This document shows, in pieces, positions 15,468 through 24,655 of a stretch of 45,301 bases of DNA (position 1 is its first letter; every line of letters starts with the position of its first letter). This DNA is from BOG-938 sp035524315. Its GTDB lineage: Bacteria > Pseudomonadota > Alphaproteobacteria > Caulobacterales > Caulobacteraceae. The stretch is from assembly GCA_035524315.1 (NCBI GenBank), contig DATKPD010000006.1, forward strand, positions 1 to 45,301, in the 5' to 3' direction. Below the pieces are notes generated by a model. That model had not been told where the DNA came from and made no database searches. It saw only the letters and a list, made by a program, of their open reading frames with translations. A program made the position numbers and the translations under genes.

Positions 15468-17426
15468 TCAGGCCGACAACGCCTGGTCCACGGCTATGGC
15501 CACGTCCTCCAGCCGCGCGTCGTGGTCGAACACGGACCAGATCAGATGAGGATTGGGCCGGGTCTCGCATCCGCCCAGGCACACCCAACACGGTTGGCCG
15601 ATGGCGGCCGCCAGGGCCGTGAAGGTCTCGTGGTGATGGAAGGCGCTGGCCAGCACCACCACCTTGGTCTCGGCGGGGCAGAACAGCAGATTGGTCAGGG
15701 CCGCGCCGCCTGGCGAGACGAACACCTCGACGTCCGCGAAGTACGCGATCTGGTCGGCCACGCTCTTGCCGGCGGGATCGAACACCTCGAATCCGCGCCC
15801 GGCCAGATAGTCGTGGATCGCCGCTTCATTGACCGTGCGTCGCCCACGGTCCTGCGGCCTGCGCACCACCACCCGCTTGCCGGGCCGGGCCTTGCCGTGG
15901 CGGGACATGCGCTCGCGCAACAGCCGCACGGCCTGGGGATGGGGCAGGTTCAGGCGCGCCGGCCGAGGCAGGTATAGGCCGTTGAGGATGATGCGATCTT
16001 CCGGCGCGCCGGGCAGCACATGGACCACGGCGCCGGGCAAAACCCGATCGAGCACTTCCTTGCGCCACCCGTCGAGGGCATGTGTGGTGACGAACTCCAC
16101 CTGGTCCGCGCCGACCGTCCGGTCCAGCATCGCCGCCGCGCCCATCGCATCCATAACCCAGTGGTAATAGTTGAACGGCGCCGCCGGCAACGGGACCAGC
16201 AGCTTGTCCCCGCGCGCGACACGATCGTTCGCCGGCAGGCCGATCAGCGCGCGTCCTTCGCCGATCATCAGCACCGGCCGCACGAACAGCTTCAGATGCT
16301 GCAAGCCAAGGGCAGGGCCTTCGGCGATCAGTTGGCTTTCCAGCGCCAGCGTCAGGCCCAGGCTGAGATCGCGCATCACCGGCAAGGGCAGGGCCTTGGG
16401 AGCGGGATAGTCGAGGGCCAAGGCCCGGGTCACCGGCGCGCCGTTGGTGATCGCCACATAGGCGCCCGTCAGCCTCTGGTGTTCGCCGAGCGCTATCGGC
16501 TCAAGGCCCGTCTTGCGCGCCAGGCCGTCCACATCGGTCACGCGCGCCGCGATCAGCTGTTGGTACTGCTGGCGCAGAAAGGCGGTCGGCAGGAAATCAC
16601 CCGAGCGCTTGTCCACGCCAGGATCCAGCAACTGATCGGCGAAGTTCAGGTAGATCGCCACGAAGGGGTTGGCGCTGGGCGCCTGGGCCGCCCGCGCCAG
16701 CGACTCGCGAGCGCGGCGCAACTCGCCTGCGTCGATCAGGGCGCGCGCAAGATGCAGCCGGTAGAACGAGACGTCGGGCGAATAGGCGACGGCGCGCTCG
16801 TAGTCGGCGATGGCGGCGGCGAAGCCGTACCGCTGAAGGGTCGGGATGCGGTCGTGCTCGTAGCCCAAAGGAATTTCGATGTGGCGGGGAAACACCCCCA
16901 ACGCCTCGTATTCGGCGTGCTCGGCGGCCCATCGCGCGAGGAGGTGCTGGATGTCCGCCAGCCCAAACCAGCCCTCCGCGGCCAGACCCTGCTCGACCAT
17001 GCCACTGTAGAACCTCTCGGCTTGGTCGAAGTCGCCCGCGCGCGTCAGGAAGGCGCCGAAGAAGACTGAGAGAAAGGCTGGCTGATTCAGAAGCTGGCGC
17101 TCACCGAGGCCGGCGATGTCTCGGTCGTCGAGATTGGCGGCGATGACCGGTTCGGATGAGCCTTCCCAGGCGATGCGCGCCGGGTCCGAGCAGGGCAGGA
17201 AGAAAGAGCGCACCTTGGTCTTGGCGCGCGTGACGTCGATGCGCGCCGCCAGATCCCGGGCAAGGTCGATGTCGGCCTGCAGCGTGCGGGGATAACCCGG
17301 CCAGCGATGCTCGCGGTGGAACAGGCTGCAGCTCTCGCGGATGATCTGATCCAGGAAGCCGTCGTCTTCGACGCAGTAGTCGTATGCGGGAGCGATCGTC
17401 CCCTCAGAGCTCGGCCAGCCGATCAC
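15468..17426 (-). CDS. TPR-containing glycosyltransferase family 61 (DUF563) protein
   Basis: A 652-residue cytoplasmic protein. The N-terminal half holds helical repeats of TPR type, for example ADYERAVAYSPDVSFYRLHL and ARALIDAGELRRARESLARA (about residues 205-245). The C-terminal half is a GT61 domain with NYYHWVMDAM, KRVVVRRPQDRGRRTVNE, GFEVFDPAGKSVADQ and VSPGGAALTNLLFCP. GT61 enzymes transfer sugars to polysaccharides or glycoproteins; the TPR part suggests a protein partner or acceptor. It is encoded alone, convergent with ispB, and no surface-polysaccharide genes are adjacent. Donor and acceptor unknown. Confidence 0.8.
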   Translation of the reverse strand: MIGWPSSEGTIAPAYDYCVEDDGFLDQIIRESCSLFHREHRWPGYPRTLQADIDLARDLAARIDVTRAKTKVRSFFLPCSDPARIAWEGSSEPVIAANLDDRDIAGLGERQLLNQPAFLSVFFGAFLTRAGDFDQAERFYSGMVEQGLAAEGWFGLADIQHLLARWAAEHAEYEALGVFPRHIEIPLGYEHDRIPTLQRYGFAAAIADYERAVAYSPDVSFYRLHLARALIDAGELRRARESLARAAQAPSANPFVAIYLNFADQLLDPGVDKRSGDFLPTAFLRQQYQQLIAARVTDVDGLARKTGLEPIALGEHQRLTGAYVAITNGAPVTRALALDYPAPKALPLPVMRDLSLGLTLALESQLIAEGPALGLQHLKLFVRPVLMIGEGRALIGLPANDRVARGDKLLVPLPAAPFNYYHWVMDAMGAAAMLDRTVGADQVEFVTTHALDGWRKEVLDRVLPGAVVHVLPGAPEDRIILNGLYLPRPARLNLPHPQAVRLLRERMSRHGKARPGKRVVVRRPQDRGRRTVNEAAIHDYLAGRGFEVFDPAGKSVADQIAYFADVEVFVSPGGAALTNLLFCPAETKVVVLASAFHHHETFTALAAAIGQPCWVCLGGCETRPNPHLIWSVFDHDARLEDVAIAVDQALSA

Positions 17427-17537
17427 GACACCCGCTCGCGAAGATCAGGCCCACGCGAGTCGCGACGACCTTGCCCGGCCAGGGTCGCGCGGGGGTCGGC
17501 GAGGGTCAAGCGTGTCGGCGGGCGGGGGCGGCGGCCC

Positions 17538-17573
17538 AAAAAAAAGGCGCTGAAGGCGTTCGCCCTCAGCGCC
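17538..17573 (-). terminator. Rho-independent terminator of aspC
   Basis: Read on the minus strand, GGCGCTGA (17573-17566) pairs with TCAGCGCC (17553-17546), the stem extended inward by GGGCG/CGCC-type pairs, and is followed directly by eight T residues (17545-17538). It lies 37 nt after the aspC stop. Confidence 0.92.
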
Positions 17574-17609
17574 CTCGATGGTCAGGCGAGACTGCTCAGG
17601 CGTGACCGC

Positions 17610-18812
<1,203 letters not shown>

Positions 18813-18923
18813 GGAGGGGCTCCGTTTTTCTTGACGGCGGGGGTTTAGCCGGTGTCGCGCCGCTGCGCCACCGCGATGGGCGATTTTGCCGCCATTGCCC
18901 TAGGCGCTTGTTTGCCTGACCGC

Positions 18924-18952
18924 TTGCTCCGACACCCGCGGTTCGCTATATC
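18924..18952 (+). promoter_or_regulatory. Housekeeping promoter of the leuA leader
   Basis: TTGCTCC (18924-18930), a 14-nt spacer and GCTATATC (18945-18952) fit the Caulobacter housekeeping promoter pattern TTGACGS-N10-14-GCTANAWC, with a perfect -10. Transcription would start about 6-8 nt downstream, near 18958-18960, at or just before the ATG of the leader peptide. Confidence 0.7.
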
Positions 18953-18959
18953 GGCCGCC

Positions 18960-19028
18960 ATGTGCAAGCGCGCGACCATCGCCGTCACTCTTCAACTCAC
19001 GGGGCTTAGCCGCCCCTGGGCGCTCTAA
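18960..19028 (+). CDS. leuL: leuA leader peptide (22 residues)
   Basis: ATG 18960 to TAA 19026-19028 encodes MCKRATIAVTLQLTGLSRPW followed by AL. It holds four leucines, encoded CTT, CTC, CTT, CTC, whereas the surrounding genes use CTG for most leucines. A leucine-rich short ORF with poorly used codons, between a promoter and leuA and followed by competing RNA stems, is the classic layout of a ribosome-mediated attenuator. The predicted transcription start is at or a few bases before the ATG and there is no Shine-Dalgarno sequence, so it may be translated as a leaderless ORF. The symbol leuL is used by analogy with other leu leaders. Confidence 0.72.
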   Translation: MCKRATIAVTLQLTGLSRPWAL

Positions 19029-19097
19029 GGCCGCGTTTGCTCGCGGCCCGGCGCGCAGGGGTCTTGAACCACGCTGCGACGTCACCCCCGCGAAGAG
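19001..19097 (+). promoter_or_regulatory. leuA attenuator stems
   Basis: Four segments compete. Segment 1, GGGGC (19001-19005), can pair with GCCCC (19012-19016). Segment 2, 19013-19023 inside the leader ORF, pairs with segment 3, 19051-19061 (10 of 11), enclosing a perfect 7-bp hairpin at 19029-19035/19042-19048. Segment 3 can instead pair with segment 4, ACCCCCGCG (19084-19092; 8 of 9 with 19054-19062), which touches the leuA ribosome-binding region GAAGAG. A ribosome stalled on Leu codons would leave 2 free to pair with 3 and keep leuA open; a ribosome at the stop would cover 2 and allow 3:4. No U-tract is seen, so control may act on translation. Confidence 0.6.
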
Positions 19098-19106
19098 AAA
19101 TGCATC

Positions 19107-20702
19107 ATGTCCGTACAATCTGAAGGCTCTGCTCCGGCGAGCAAACCCGCGTCGTCCGACAAGGACCGCGTGATCATTTTCGACACCACCATGCGCGACG
19201 GCGAACAGGCGCCGGGCGCCTCCATGTCTCTGGACGAGAAGCTGGAGCTGGCCAAGATCCTGGAGGAAATGCGCGTCGACGTGATCGAGGCGGGCTTCCC
19301 CATCGCCTCCAACGGCGATTTCGAGGCGGTCAGAAAAGTGTCCGAGATCGTCACCGAAAGCACCGTGTGCGGCCTGGCCCGCGCGGGCGTCAAGGATATC
19401 GAGCGCGCCGCCGAGGCGATCCGGCCGGCCAAGCGCGGGCGCATCCACACCTTCCTGTCGACCAGCCCCCAGCACCGCGACTACATCCTGAAGATGTCGC
19501 AGGACGAGATCCTGGATCTGATCACCAAGTCGGTGACCCACGCCCGCAACCTGTGCGGCGACGTGGAATGGTCGGCCCAGGACGCCACCCGCACCGAGCG
19601 CGACTTCCTGCGCCGCTGTGTGGAGGCGGCGATCAAGGCGGGGGCCGGCACGGTCAACATCCCCGACACCGTCGGCTACACCTATCCCACCGAGTACATG
19701 GAAGTGTTCCGCGACCTGATCGACAACGTTCCGGGCGCGGACACGGTGATCTTCTCGACCCACTGCCACAACGATCTGGGCCTGGCCGTGGCCAACAGCC
19801 TGGCCGGGGTGCAGGCGGGCGCGCGCCAAGTGGAATGCGCGATCAACGGGCTGGGCGAACGGGCGGGCAATGCGGCGCTGGAAGAGATCGTCATGGCCTT
19901 GCGCGTGCGCGGCGACCGGCTGAAGCAGCACACCGGCATCGTGACCGAACAGATCACCCGCGCCAGCCGCTATGTCTCGGCCATCACCGGCTTTCCGGTG
20001 CAGTTCAACAAGGCGATCGTGGGCAAGAACGCCTTCGCGCACGAGAGCGGCATCCACCAGGACGGGATGCTGAAGAACGCCTCCACCTACGAGATCATGA
20101 CCCCGGCCAGCGTCGGCCAGGGCGCGACCAATCTGGTGATGGGCAAGCACTCGGGCCGCCACGCCTTCCGCGACAAGCTGCAGGCCCTGGGCTATGCGCT
20201 GGGCGAGAACGCCCTGAACGAGGCGTTCACGCGCTTCAAGGACCTGGCCGACAAGAAGAAGCACGTTTACGACGACGACATCATCGCCCTGGTCGACGAC
20301 AGCCTGGCCTCCACGGCCGAGCGCGTCAGCGTCCAGCGCCTGCGGGTGGTGGCCGGCACCGAGGGCCAGTCCGCCGAACTGACCCTGGCGGTCGACGGCG
20401 TGGCCCAGTCGGCGGAGTCCACCGGCGACGGTCCTGTCGACGCCGTGTTCAACGCCATTCGCCAGATCGTGCCGCACGAGGCCGAATTGCGCCTGTTCCA
20501 GGTGCACGCCGTCACCGAGGGCACCGACGCCCAGGCCCAGGTCTCGGTGCGGCTGGAGGACGGCGGCCACATCGCCACCGGCCACGCCGCCGACACTGAC
20601 ACCCTGACGGCGTCGGCCAAGGCCTACGTCAACGCGCTCAACAACCTGATGCAGCGCCGCGAAAAGACAGCGCCCGAACCCCTGGTCGCCAGCGGGTTCT
20701 AA
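19107..20702 (+). CDS. leuA: 2-isopropylmalate synthase
   Basis: First committed step of leucine synthesis: acetyl-CoA plus 2-oxoisovalerate gives 2-isopropylmalate. The 531-residue product has the DRE-TIM motif IFDTTMRDGEQAPGASM (about 24-40), the metal-binding STHCHNDLGLAVAN, GLGERAGNAALEE, and NAFAHESGIHQDGMLKN. A C-terminal regulatory domain of about 140 residues, from YDDDIIALVDDSLAS, is where leucine inhibits. ATG 19107 has GAAGAG about 9 nt upstream. Expression is probably controlled by the leader described separately. The mreB cluster follows after one transporter gene. Confidence 0.96.
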   Translation: MSVQSEGSAPASKPASSDKDRVIIFDTTMRDGEQAPGASMSLDEKLELAKILEEMRVDVIEAGFPIASNGDFEAVRKVSEIVTESTVCGLARAGVKDIERAAEAIRPAKRGRIHTFLSTSPQHRDYILKMSQDEILDLITKSVTHARNLCGDVEWSAQDATRTERDFLRRCVEAAIKAGAGTVNIPDTVGYTYPTEYMEVFRDLIDNVPGADTVIFSTHCHNDLGLAVANSLAGVQAGARQVECAINGLGERAGNAALEEIVMALRVRGDRLKQHTGIVTEQITRASRYVSAITGFPVQFNKAIVGKNAFAHESGIHQDGMLKNASTYEIMTPASVGQGATNLVMGKHSGRHAFRDKLQALGYALGENALNEAFTRFKDLADKKKHVYDDDIIALVDDSLASTAERVSVQRLRVVAGTEGQSAELTLAVDGVAQSAESTGDGPVDAVFNAIRQIVPHEAELRLFQVHAVTEGTDAQAQVSVRLEDGGHIATGHAADTDTLTASAKAYVNALNNLMQRREKTAPEPLVASGF

Positions 20703-20703
20703 G

Positions 20704-20831
20704 ACCTTTCCCCATTGAGGGGGAAGGGCAGGGTTGGCGGTGAAGTTCTCGATCTTGCCGCCATCTCGCACTCGTCGCTCGCATCGCATTCACCCTCATC
20801 CCCGCCCCTTCTCCCTTCGAGGGAGAAGGGA
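20704..20831. repeat. Palindromic intergenic repeat element (REP-like)
   Basis: Between leuA and the next gene is a stretch bounded by two hairpins. The left one pairs CCTTTCCCC with GGGGGAAGG around 20704-20727. The right one is a near-perfect 11-bp stem, CCCTTCTCCCT (20806-20816) with AGGGAGAAGGG (20820-20830). Between them are the phrases GGCGGTGAAG and CACCCTCATCCCC. This style of element, with the GGGAGAAGGG palindrome and CTCATCCCC box, is widespread between genes in GC-rich alphaproteobacteria. It probably also ends leuA transcription. Only one copy is in this window. Confidence 0.65.
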
Positions 20832-20842
20832 GGACTGAAGAC

Positions 20843-21733
20843 ATGTTCACATGGATCTGGATTCCCGCCACCGTCGCGGCGTCGGTGCTGCAGGTCGCGC
20901 GCAACGCGCTGCAGCGGGGGCTGCTCCCCAAGTCGGGGCCCTGGGCGGCCACCTTGGTGCGCTTTCTGTTCGGCCTGCCGTTCGCGGTGGTGTTCGCGTT
21001 CGTCGCCCACGCGCTGACGCCGGGCGCCGCCGCGCATTTCACGCCGCTTTTCTGGTGGGCCGCGATCTCGGGCGCGATCAGCCAGGTGGTGGCCACCGCC
21101 GCCTTGCTCGTGGCCATGCGGCGAGCGGGCTTCGCGGTTGGCACGTCGATGCAGCAAAGCTCGCTGCCGCTCGCCGCGATCATCGGTCTGGCGGTGTTTC
21201 ACGATCAATTGAGCGCGATCGCCTGGAGCGGCGTGGCCGTCACCACCGCCGCCCTGGTCGTCCTGACCTGGCCGCGGGAGAGCGGGGGACCCCAGCCCAT
21301 TTCTGGCGGCGCGTTCGGCGTGCTGTCCGGCCTGACCTTTGGCTATGCGCTCAACGCCTACCGCCAGGCGGCGGTCCAGTTCGACCCTGGCCATCCGATC
21401 TTCGCGGCGGTGTCGACCGTCAGCGTCACCCAGGCGATGCAGACCGTTGGGCTCAGCCTGCTCCTGGCGATCTGGGACCGGGCCGCGTTAAAATCGGTGT
21501 TCATCGCCTGGCGTGCGTCGCTGGGCGCGGGCCTGTGCGGCGCTCTGGCCTCGAGCTGCTGGCTGACGGCTCTGGCCCTGACCCCGGCCGCGCCCGTGAG
21601 GGCGCTGGGGGTGATCGAGGCGCCGGTGGCGGCCCTGGCCGGGCGGCGGATGTTCCGCGAACGGTTGAGTGCGCTGCAGTGGATCGCCGGGGCCCTGGTG
21701 GCGGCCGGCGTGGCGATGACCGCCTTGGGCTAG
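20843..21733 (+). CDS. EamA/DMT-family membrane transporter
   Basis: A 296-residue protein with about ten hydrophobic segments in two repeats, as in the drug/metabolite transporter superfamily. Visible features are MRRAGFAVGTSMQQSSLPLA (the family's AxxVxxxxxxxPL region at the end of repeat one), a second repeat from SGLTFGYALNAYRQ, and ALTPAAPVRALGVIEAPVAA near the end. The arrangement with leuA upstream and mreB downstream suggests its own expression unit; the GGAGGACTGAAG before ATG 20843 is part of, or adjoins, the repeat element. Substrate unknown. Confidence 0.82.
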   Translation: MFTWIWIPATVAASVLQVARNALQRGLLPKSGPWAATLVRFLFGLPFAVVFAFVAHALTPGAAAHFTPLFWWAAISGAISQVVATAALLVAMRRAGFAVGTSMQQSSLPLAAIIGLAVFHDQLSAIAWSGVAVTTAALVVLTWPRESGGPQPISGGAFGVLSGLTFGYALNAYRQAAVQFDPGHPIFAAVSTVSVTQAMQTVGLSLLLAIWDRAALKSVFIAWRASLGAGLCGALASSCWLTALALTPAAPVRALGVIEAPVAALAGRRMFRERLSALQWIAGALVAAGVAMTALG

Positions 21734-21918
21734 GCGGCGAAGCCCGTGGCCGCAAAGCCCCGTGGCGCCGGGTCGCTGCGGTGCGAAAAGCCTTGAAATG
21801 AGGGTACCGACAGGGCAAACGGTCGTGTCCGCGCGATGGCCGCTTGCTGATCGGCGTCAAAGCGCCCGCGGACGTGTCGCCCTATCTATTTCCCTTTCGC
21901 CATCGGCCAAGGCACTGC

Positions 21919-22962
21919 ATGTTCTCGTCTCTCTTCGGCGTTATCTCGAACGACATCGCCATCGACCTCGGCACCGCCAACACCCTCATCTACATGAAGG
22001 GCAAGGGCATCGTGCTCAACGAGCCGTCCGTGGTCGCCCTGCGCAATGTCGGCGGACGCAAGGTGGTGCACGCGGTGGGCATCGAGGCCAAGCAGATGCT
22101 GGGCCGCACGCCCGGCCACATGGAAGCGATCCGTCCCATGCGCGACGGGGTCATCGCGGACTTCGAAGTGGCCGAGGAGATGATCAAGTACTTCATCCGC
22201 AAGGTTCACAACCGTAAGGGCTTCGTGAACCCCAAGGTGATCGTGTGCGTGCCGTCGGGCGCCACCGCGGTCGAGCGCCGCGCCATCAACGACAGCTGCC
22301 TCAACGCTTCAGCCCGTCGGGTCGGCCTGATCGACGAGCCCATGGCCGCCGCGATAGGGGCGGGTCTGCCGATTCACGAGCCGACTGGTTCGATGGTGGT
22401 CGACATCGGCGGGGGCACCACCGAGGTGGCCGTGCTCAGCCTGTCGGGCATCGTCTACTCGCGCTCGGTCCGCGTGGGCGGGGACAAGATGGACGAGGCG
22501 ATCATTTCCTACATGCGCCGCCACCATAACCTTCTGATCGGCGAGACCACCGCCGAGCGCATCAAGAAGGAAATCGGCACCGCGCGCGCGCCGGCCGACG
22601 GCGAGGGCCTGGCCATCGAGGTCAAGGGCCGCGACCTGATGCAGGGCGTGCCGCGCGAAGTGCGCATCTCCGAAAAGCAGGCGGCCGACGCCCTGGCCGA
22701 ACCGGTCGGGCAGATCGTCGAGGCGGTCAAGGTGGCGCTGGAAGCCACCCCGCCGGAACTGGCCAGCGACATCGCCGACAAGGGCATCATGCTCACCGGC
22801 GGCGGCGCCCTGCTGCGCGGCCTGGACGCCGAAATCCGCGACCACACCGGCCTGCCTGTGACCGTGGCCGACGATCCTCTGTCCTGCGTCGCCCTCGGCT
22901 GCGGCAAGGTGCTCGAACATCCGCGCTGGATGAAGGGCGTGCTGGAGTCGACCCTGGCCTAG
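21919..22962 (+). CDS. mreB: Rod-shape-determining actin homologue MreB
   Basis: Forms membrane-bound filaments that guide lateral wall synthesis by the Rod complex. The 347-residue product starts MFSSLFGVISNDIAIDLGTA (phosphate-1 loop DLGTANT at 16-22), has IVCVPSGATAVERRAI, LIDEPMAAAIGAGLPI, the phosphate-2 loop VDIGGGTTEVAVLS and a C-terminal LTGGGALLRGLD adenosine motif. The same frame is open upstream, but ATG 21919 gives the known Caulobacter-type N-terminus with its amphipathic helix. The 185-nt upstream gap carries a 7-bp inverted repeat (21827-21833 and 21867-21873) of unknown role. First gene of mreB-mreC-mreD-mrdA-rodA. Confidence 0.97.
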   Translation: MFSSLFGVISNDIAIDLGTANTLIYMKGKGIVLNEPSVVALRNVGGRKVVHAVGIEAKQMLGRTPGHMEAIRPMRDGVIADFEVAEEMIKYFIRKVHNRKGFVNPKVIVCVPSGATAVERRAINDSCLNASARRVGLIDEPMAAAIGAGLPIHEPTGSMVVDIGGGTTEVAVLSLSGIVYSRSVRVGGDKMDEAIISYMRRHHNLLIGETTAERIKKEIGTARAPADGEGLAIEVKGRDLMQGVPREVRISEKQAADALAEPVGQIVEAVKVALEATPPELASDIADKGIMLTGGGALLRGLDAEIRDHTGLPVTVADDPLSCVALGCGKVLEHPRWMKGVLESTLA

Positions 22963-23012
22963 GGTCTAACAAGCTCCGTATCATTGCCGGACCCGCGTGC
23001 TGGAGACGGTCT

Positions 23013-24146
23013 TTGTCCTATCGCGACGGACATTTTCAAGATCTGAAGGTCCCGCTCACCTGGACCGTCGCCGTCGCCGTGCTGGTGGCGGCGGTGGTCG
23101 CGGTCGCCCTGCTCGTCAGCGATCGGCGCGAAAGTCTTCAGACCTCGGCCTATGGCGCGGCGCGGGCCGTGGCCGACACGGTCAATGCGCCCGCGGGCGA
23201 GGCGGTTTCGGCTCCCAGCCGGGTCACGTCCCAGGCGGTCGACTATCTGCGCGACTACTTCTTCGCCATTTCCGAGAACCGCCGCCTGCGCCAGCAACTG
23301 GCCGACATGCAGGGCCTGCGCGATCAAGTGGCGGCGCTGCAGAACGTCAACGCCCGCTACCAGGCCCTGCTGGGGTTCCGCACCGATCCCCCCGTGCCCA
23401 TGACCACAGCCCACGTGGTGCTGGACGCGCGCGGTCCCTTCTCGGACACGCGCCTGGCCGACGTGGGCAAGGAGCATGGCGTACAGGTCGGCAACCCCGT
23501 GATGAGCGAGCGCGGGTTGGTGGGGCGCGTGATCGGCGTCACCCGCGGGGCCAGCCGCATCCTGCTGCTGACCGACGTGGCCAGCCGCACGCCGGTGCTG
23601 ATCGACCGGACCGACGCGCGGGCCATTATGACCGGCGACGCCAGCCCGACGCCCAAGCTGGAGTACATGCGCGGCATTGCGCCCCTGCGCCAGGGCGACC
23701 GGGTGCTGACCTCCGGCGATGGGGGCCTGGCCCCGCGCGGGCTGCCGGTGGGCACGGTGGTCAAGGGCCTGGACGGGGTGTGGCGCGTGCAACTCGACGC
23801 CGACGAGTCGGCCATCGACTATGTCCGCGTCCTGCTGTTCACCGATTTCACCAGCCTGGCCGACCCCAAGGAGCTGGCGGCCACGCCCTTGCCCGCCGGG
23901 CCGCCGGCGCCCGCCACGCCCCGGGCGGTGAGCATGGCCGCGCCCTCGGACGTGGCCAAGGCCGCCGCCGCGCAGGCCGCCAAGGTGCAAGCGGCGGCCG
24001 CGCTCAAGGCCAAGCTGCCGCCAGCATCGCCCACGCCCGCGCCGCCCGCGCCTGGCGCGCCGCCAGGCATGGTCACCGGCCGCGGCGCTGGCGTGGTCAC
24101 GCCGCCGGCCGTCTCGCCGCCGCCCGACCAGGGAGCCGTCCAGTGA
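23013..24146 (+). CDS. mreC: Rod-shape-determining protein MreC
   Basis: Periplasmic scaffold of the Rod complex that contacts PBP2. The 377-residue protein has a short cytoplasmic N-terminus, one membrane helix (about 16-36, TVAVAVLVAAVVAVALLV), a coiled coil around 85-115 (ENRRLRQQLADMQGLRDQVA), and the MreC beta-domains (GKEHGVQVGNPVMSERGLVG, GDRVLTSGDGGLAPRGLPVG). A long Ala/Pro-rich tail from about 290 on is a Caulobacter-like extension. The start is TTG 23013, supported by GGAG at 23002-23005 and by loss of family resemblance upstream. The stop overlaps mreD by 4 nt. Confidence 0.95.
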   Translation: MSYRDGHFQDLKVPLTWTVAVAVLVAAVVAVALLVSDRRESLQTSAYGAARAVADTVNAPAGEAVSAPSRVTSQAVDYLRDYFFAISENRRLRQQLADMQGLRDQVAALQNVNARYQALLGFRTDPPVPMTTAHVVLDARGPFSDTRLADVGKEHGVQVGNPVMSERGLVGRVIGVTRGASRILLLTDVASRTPVLIDRTDARAIMTGDASPTPKLEYMRGIAPLRQGDRVLTSGDGGLAPRGLPVGTVVKGLDGVWRVQLDADESAIDYVRVLLFTDFTSLADPKELAATPLPAGPPAPATPRAVSMAAPSDVAKAAAAQAAKVQAAAALKAKLPPASPTPAPPAPGAPPGMVTGRGAGVVTPPAVSPPPDQGAVQ

Positions 24147-24655
24147 GCCAGCGGGCCAACCGGATGACGTTCTGGGGCTGGATGGGGGCGCCCGCTCTGG
24201 TGTGCGTCGGCGCCACCTTGCTATTCGCCGCGCCGATCCGCGTGTTCGGCCTGCAACCGCCCGAGCCGATCTTCCCCATGGTCCCGGCCTTCGCGTGGGC
24301 CGTGCTGCGGCCGTCGCTGGCGGCGCCGTTCGTGCTTCTGCTGCTCGGCCTGTTCTTGGACCTGACTTGGGGCGCGCCCACCGGCCTCTGGAGCATTTCG
24401 CTGATCGTGGCCTACGGCCTGATCCTGCTCTCGCGCGGCATGATGAGTGGGCAGGGGCGGGCGATGATGTGGATGTGGTACGCGTTCGCCTGCGCCCTCG
24501 CCATGGGCTGCGCCTACGCCGCCACCGCCCTGGAGGCCGGCGTGCCGCCCAGCCTGCTCGCCGTCTTTTGGCAATACCTGCCCACGGTCCTGCTCTATCC
24601 CTTCGCCGACCGCCTGATCGAGCGGTTCGAAGACGCCGATGTGCGCTTCCGATGA
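24143..24655 (+). CDS. mreD: Rod-shape-determining protein MreD
   Basis: A 170-residue integral membrane protein with five to six predicted helices, including LLLLGLFLDLTWGAPTGLWS, the conserved short motif region of MreD, and SLLAVFWQYLPTVLLYPFAD near the end. MreD links MreC to the lipid-facing part of the Rod complex. The start is GTG 24143, overlapping the mreC stop as GTGA, and the stop overlaps the mrdA start as ATGA; the operon is translationally coupled. The call rests on context as much as on sequence, since MreD is poorly conserved. Confidence 0.92.
   Translation: MSQRANRMTFWGWMGAPALVCVGATLLFAAPIRVFGLQPPEPIFPMVPAFAWAVLRPSLAAPFVLLLLGLFLDLTWGAPTGLWSISLIVAYGLILLSRGMMSGQGRAMMWMWYAFACALAMGCAYAATALEAGVPPSLLAVFWQYLPTVLLYPFADRLIERFEDADVRFR

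Noticed and set aside
21827..21873. Inverted repeat upstream of mreB as operator
   Set aside because: Only 7 bp with a 33-nt spacer, which is common by chance at this GC content.
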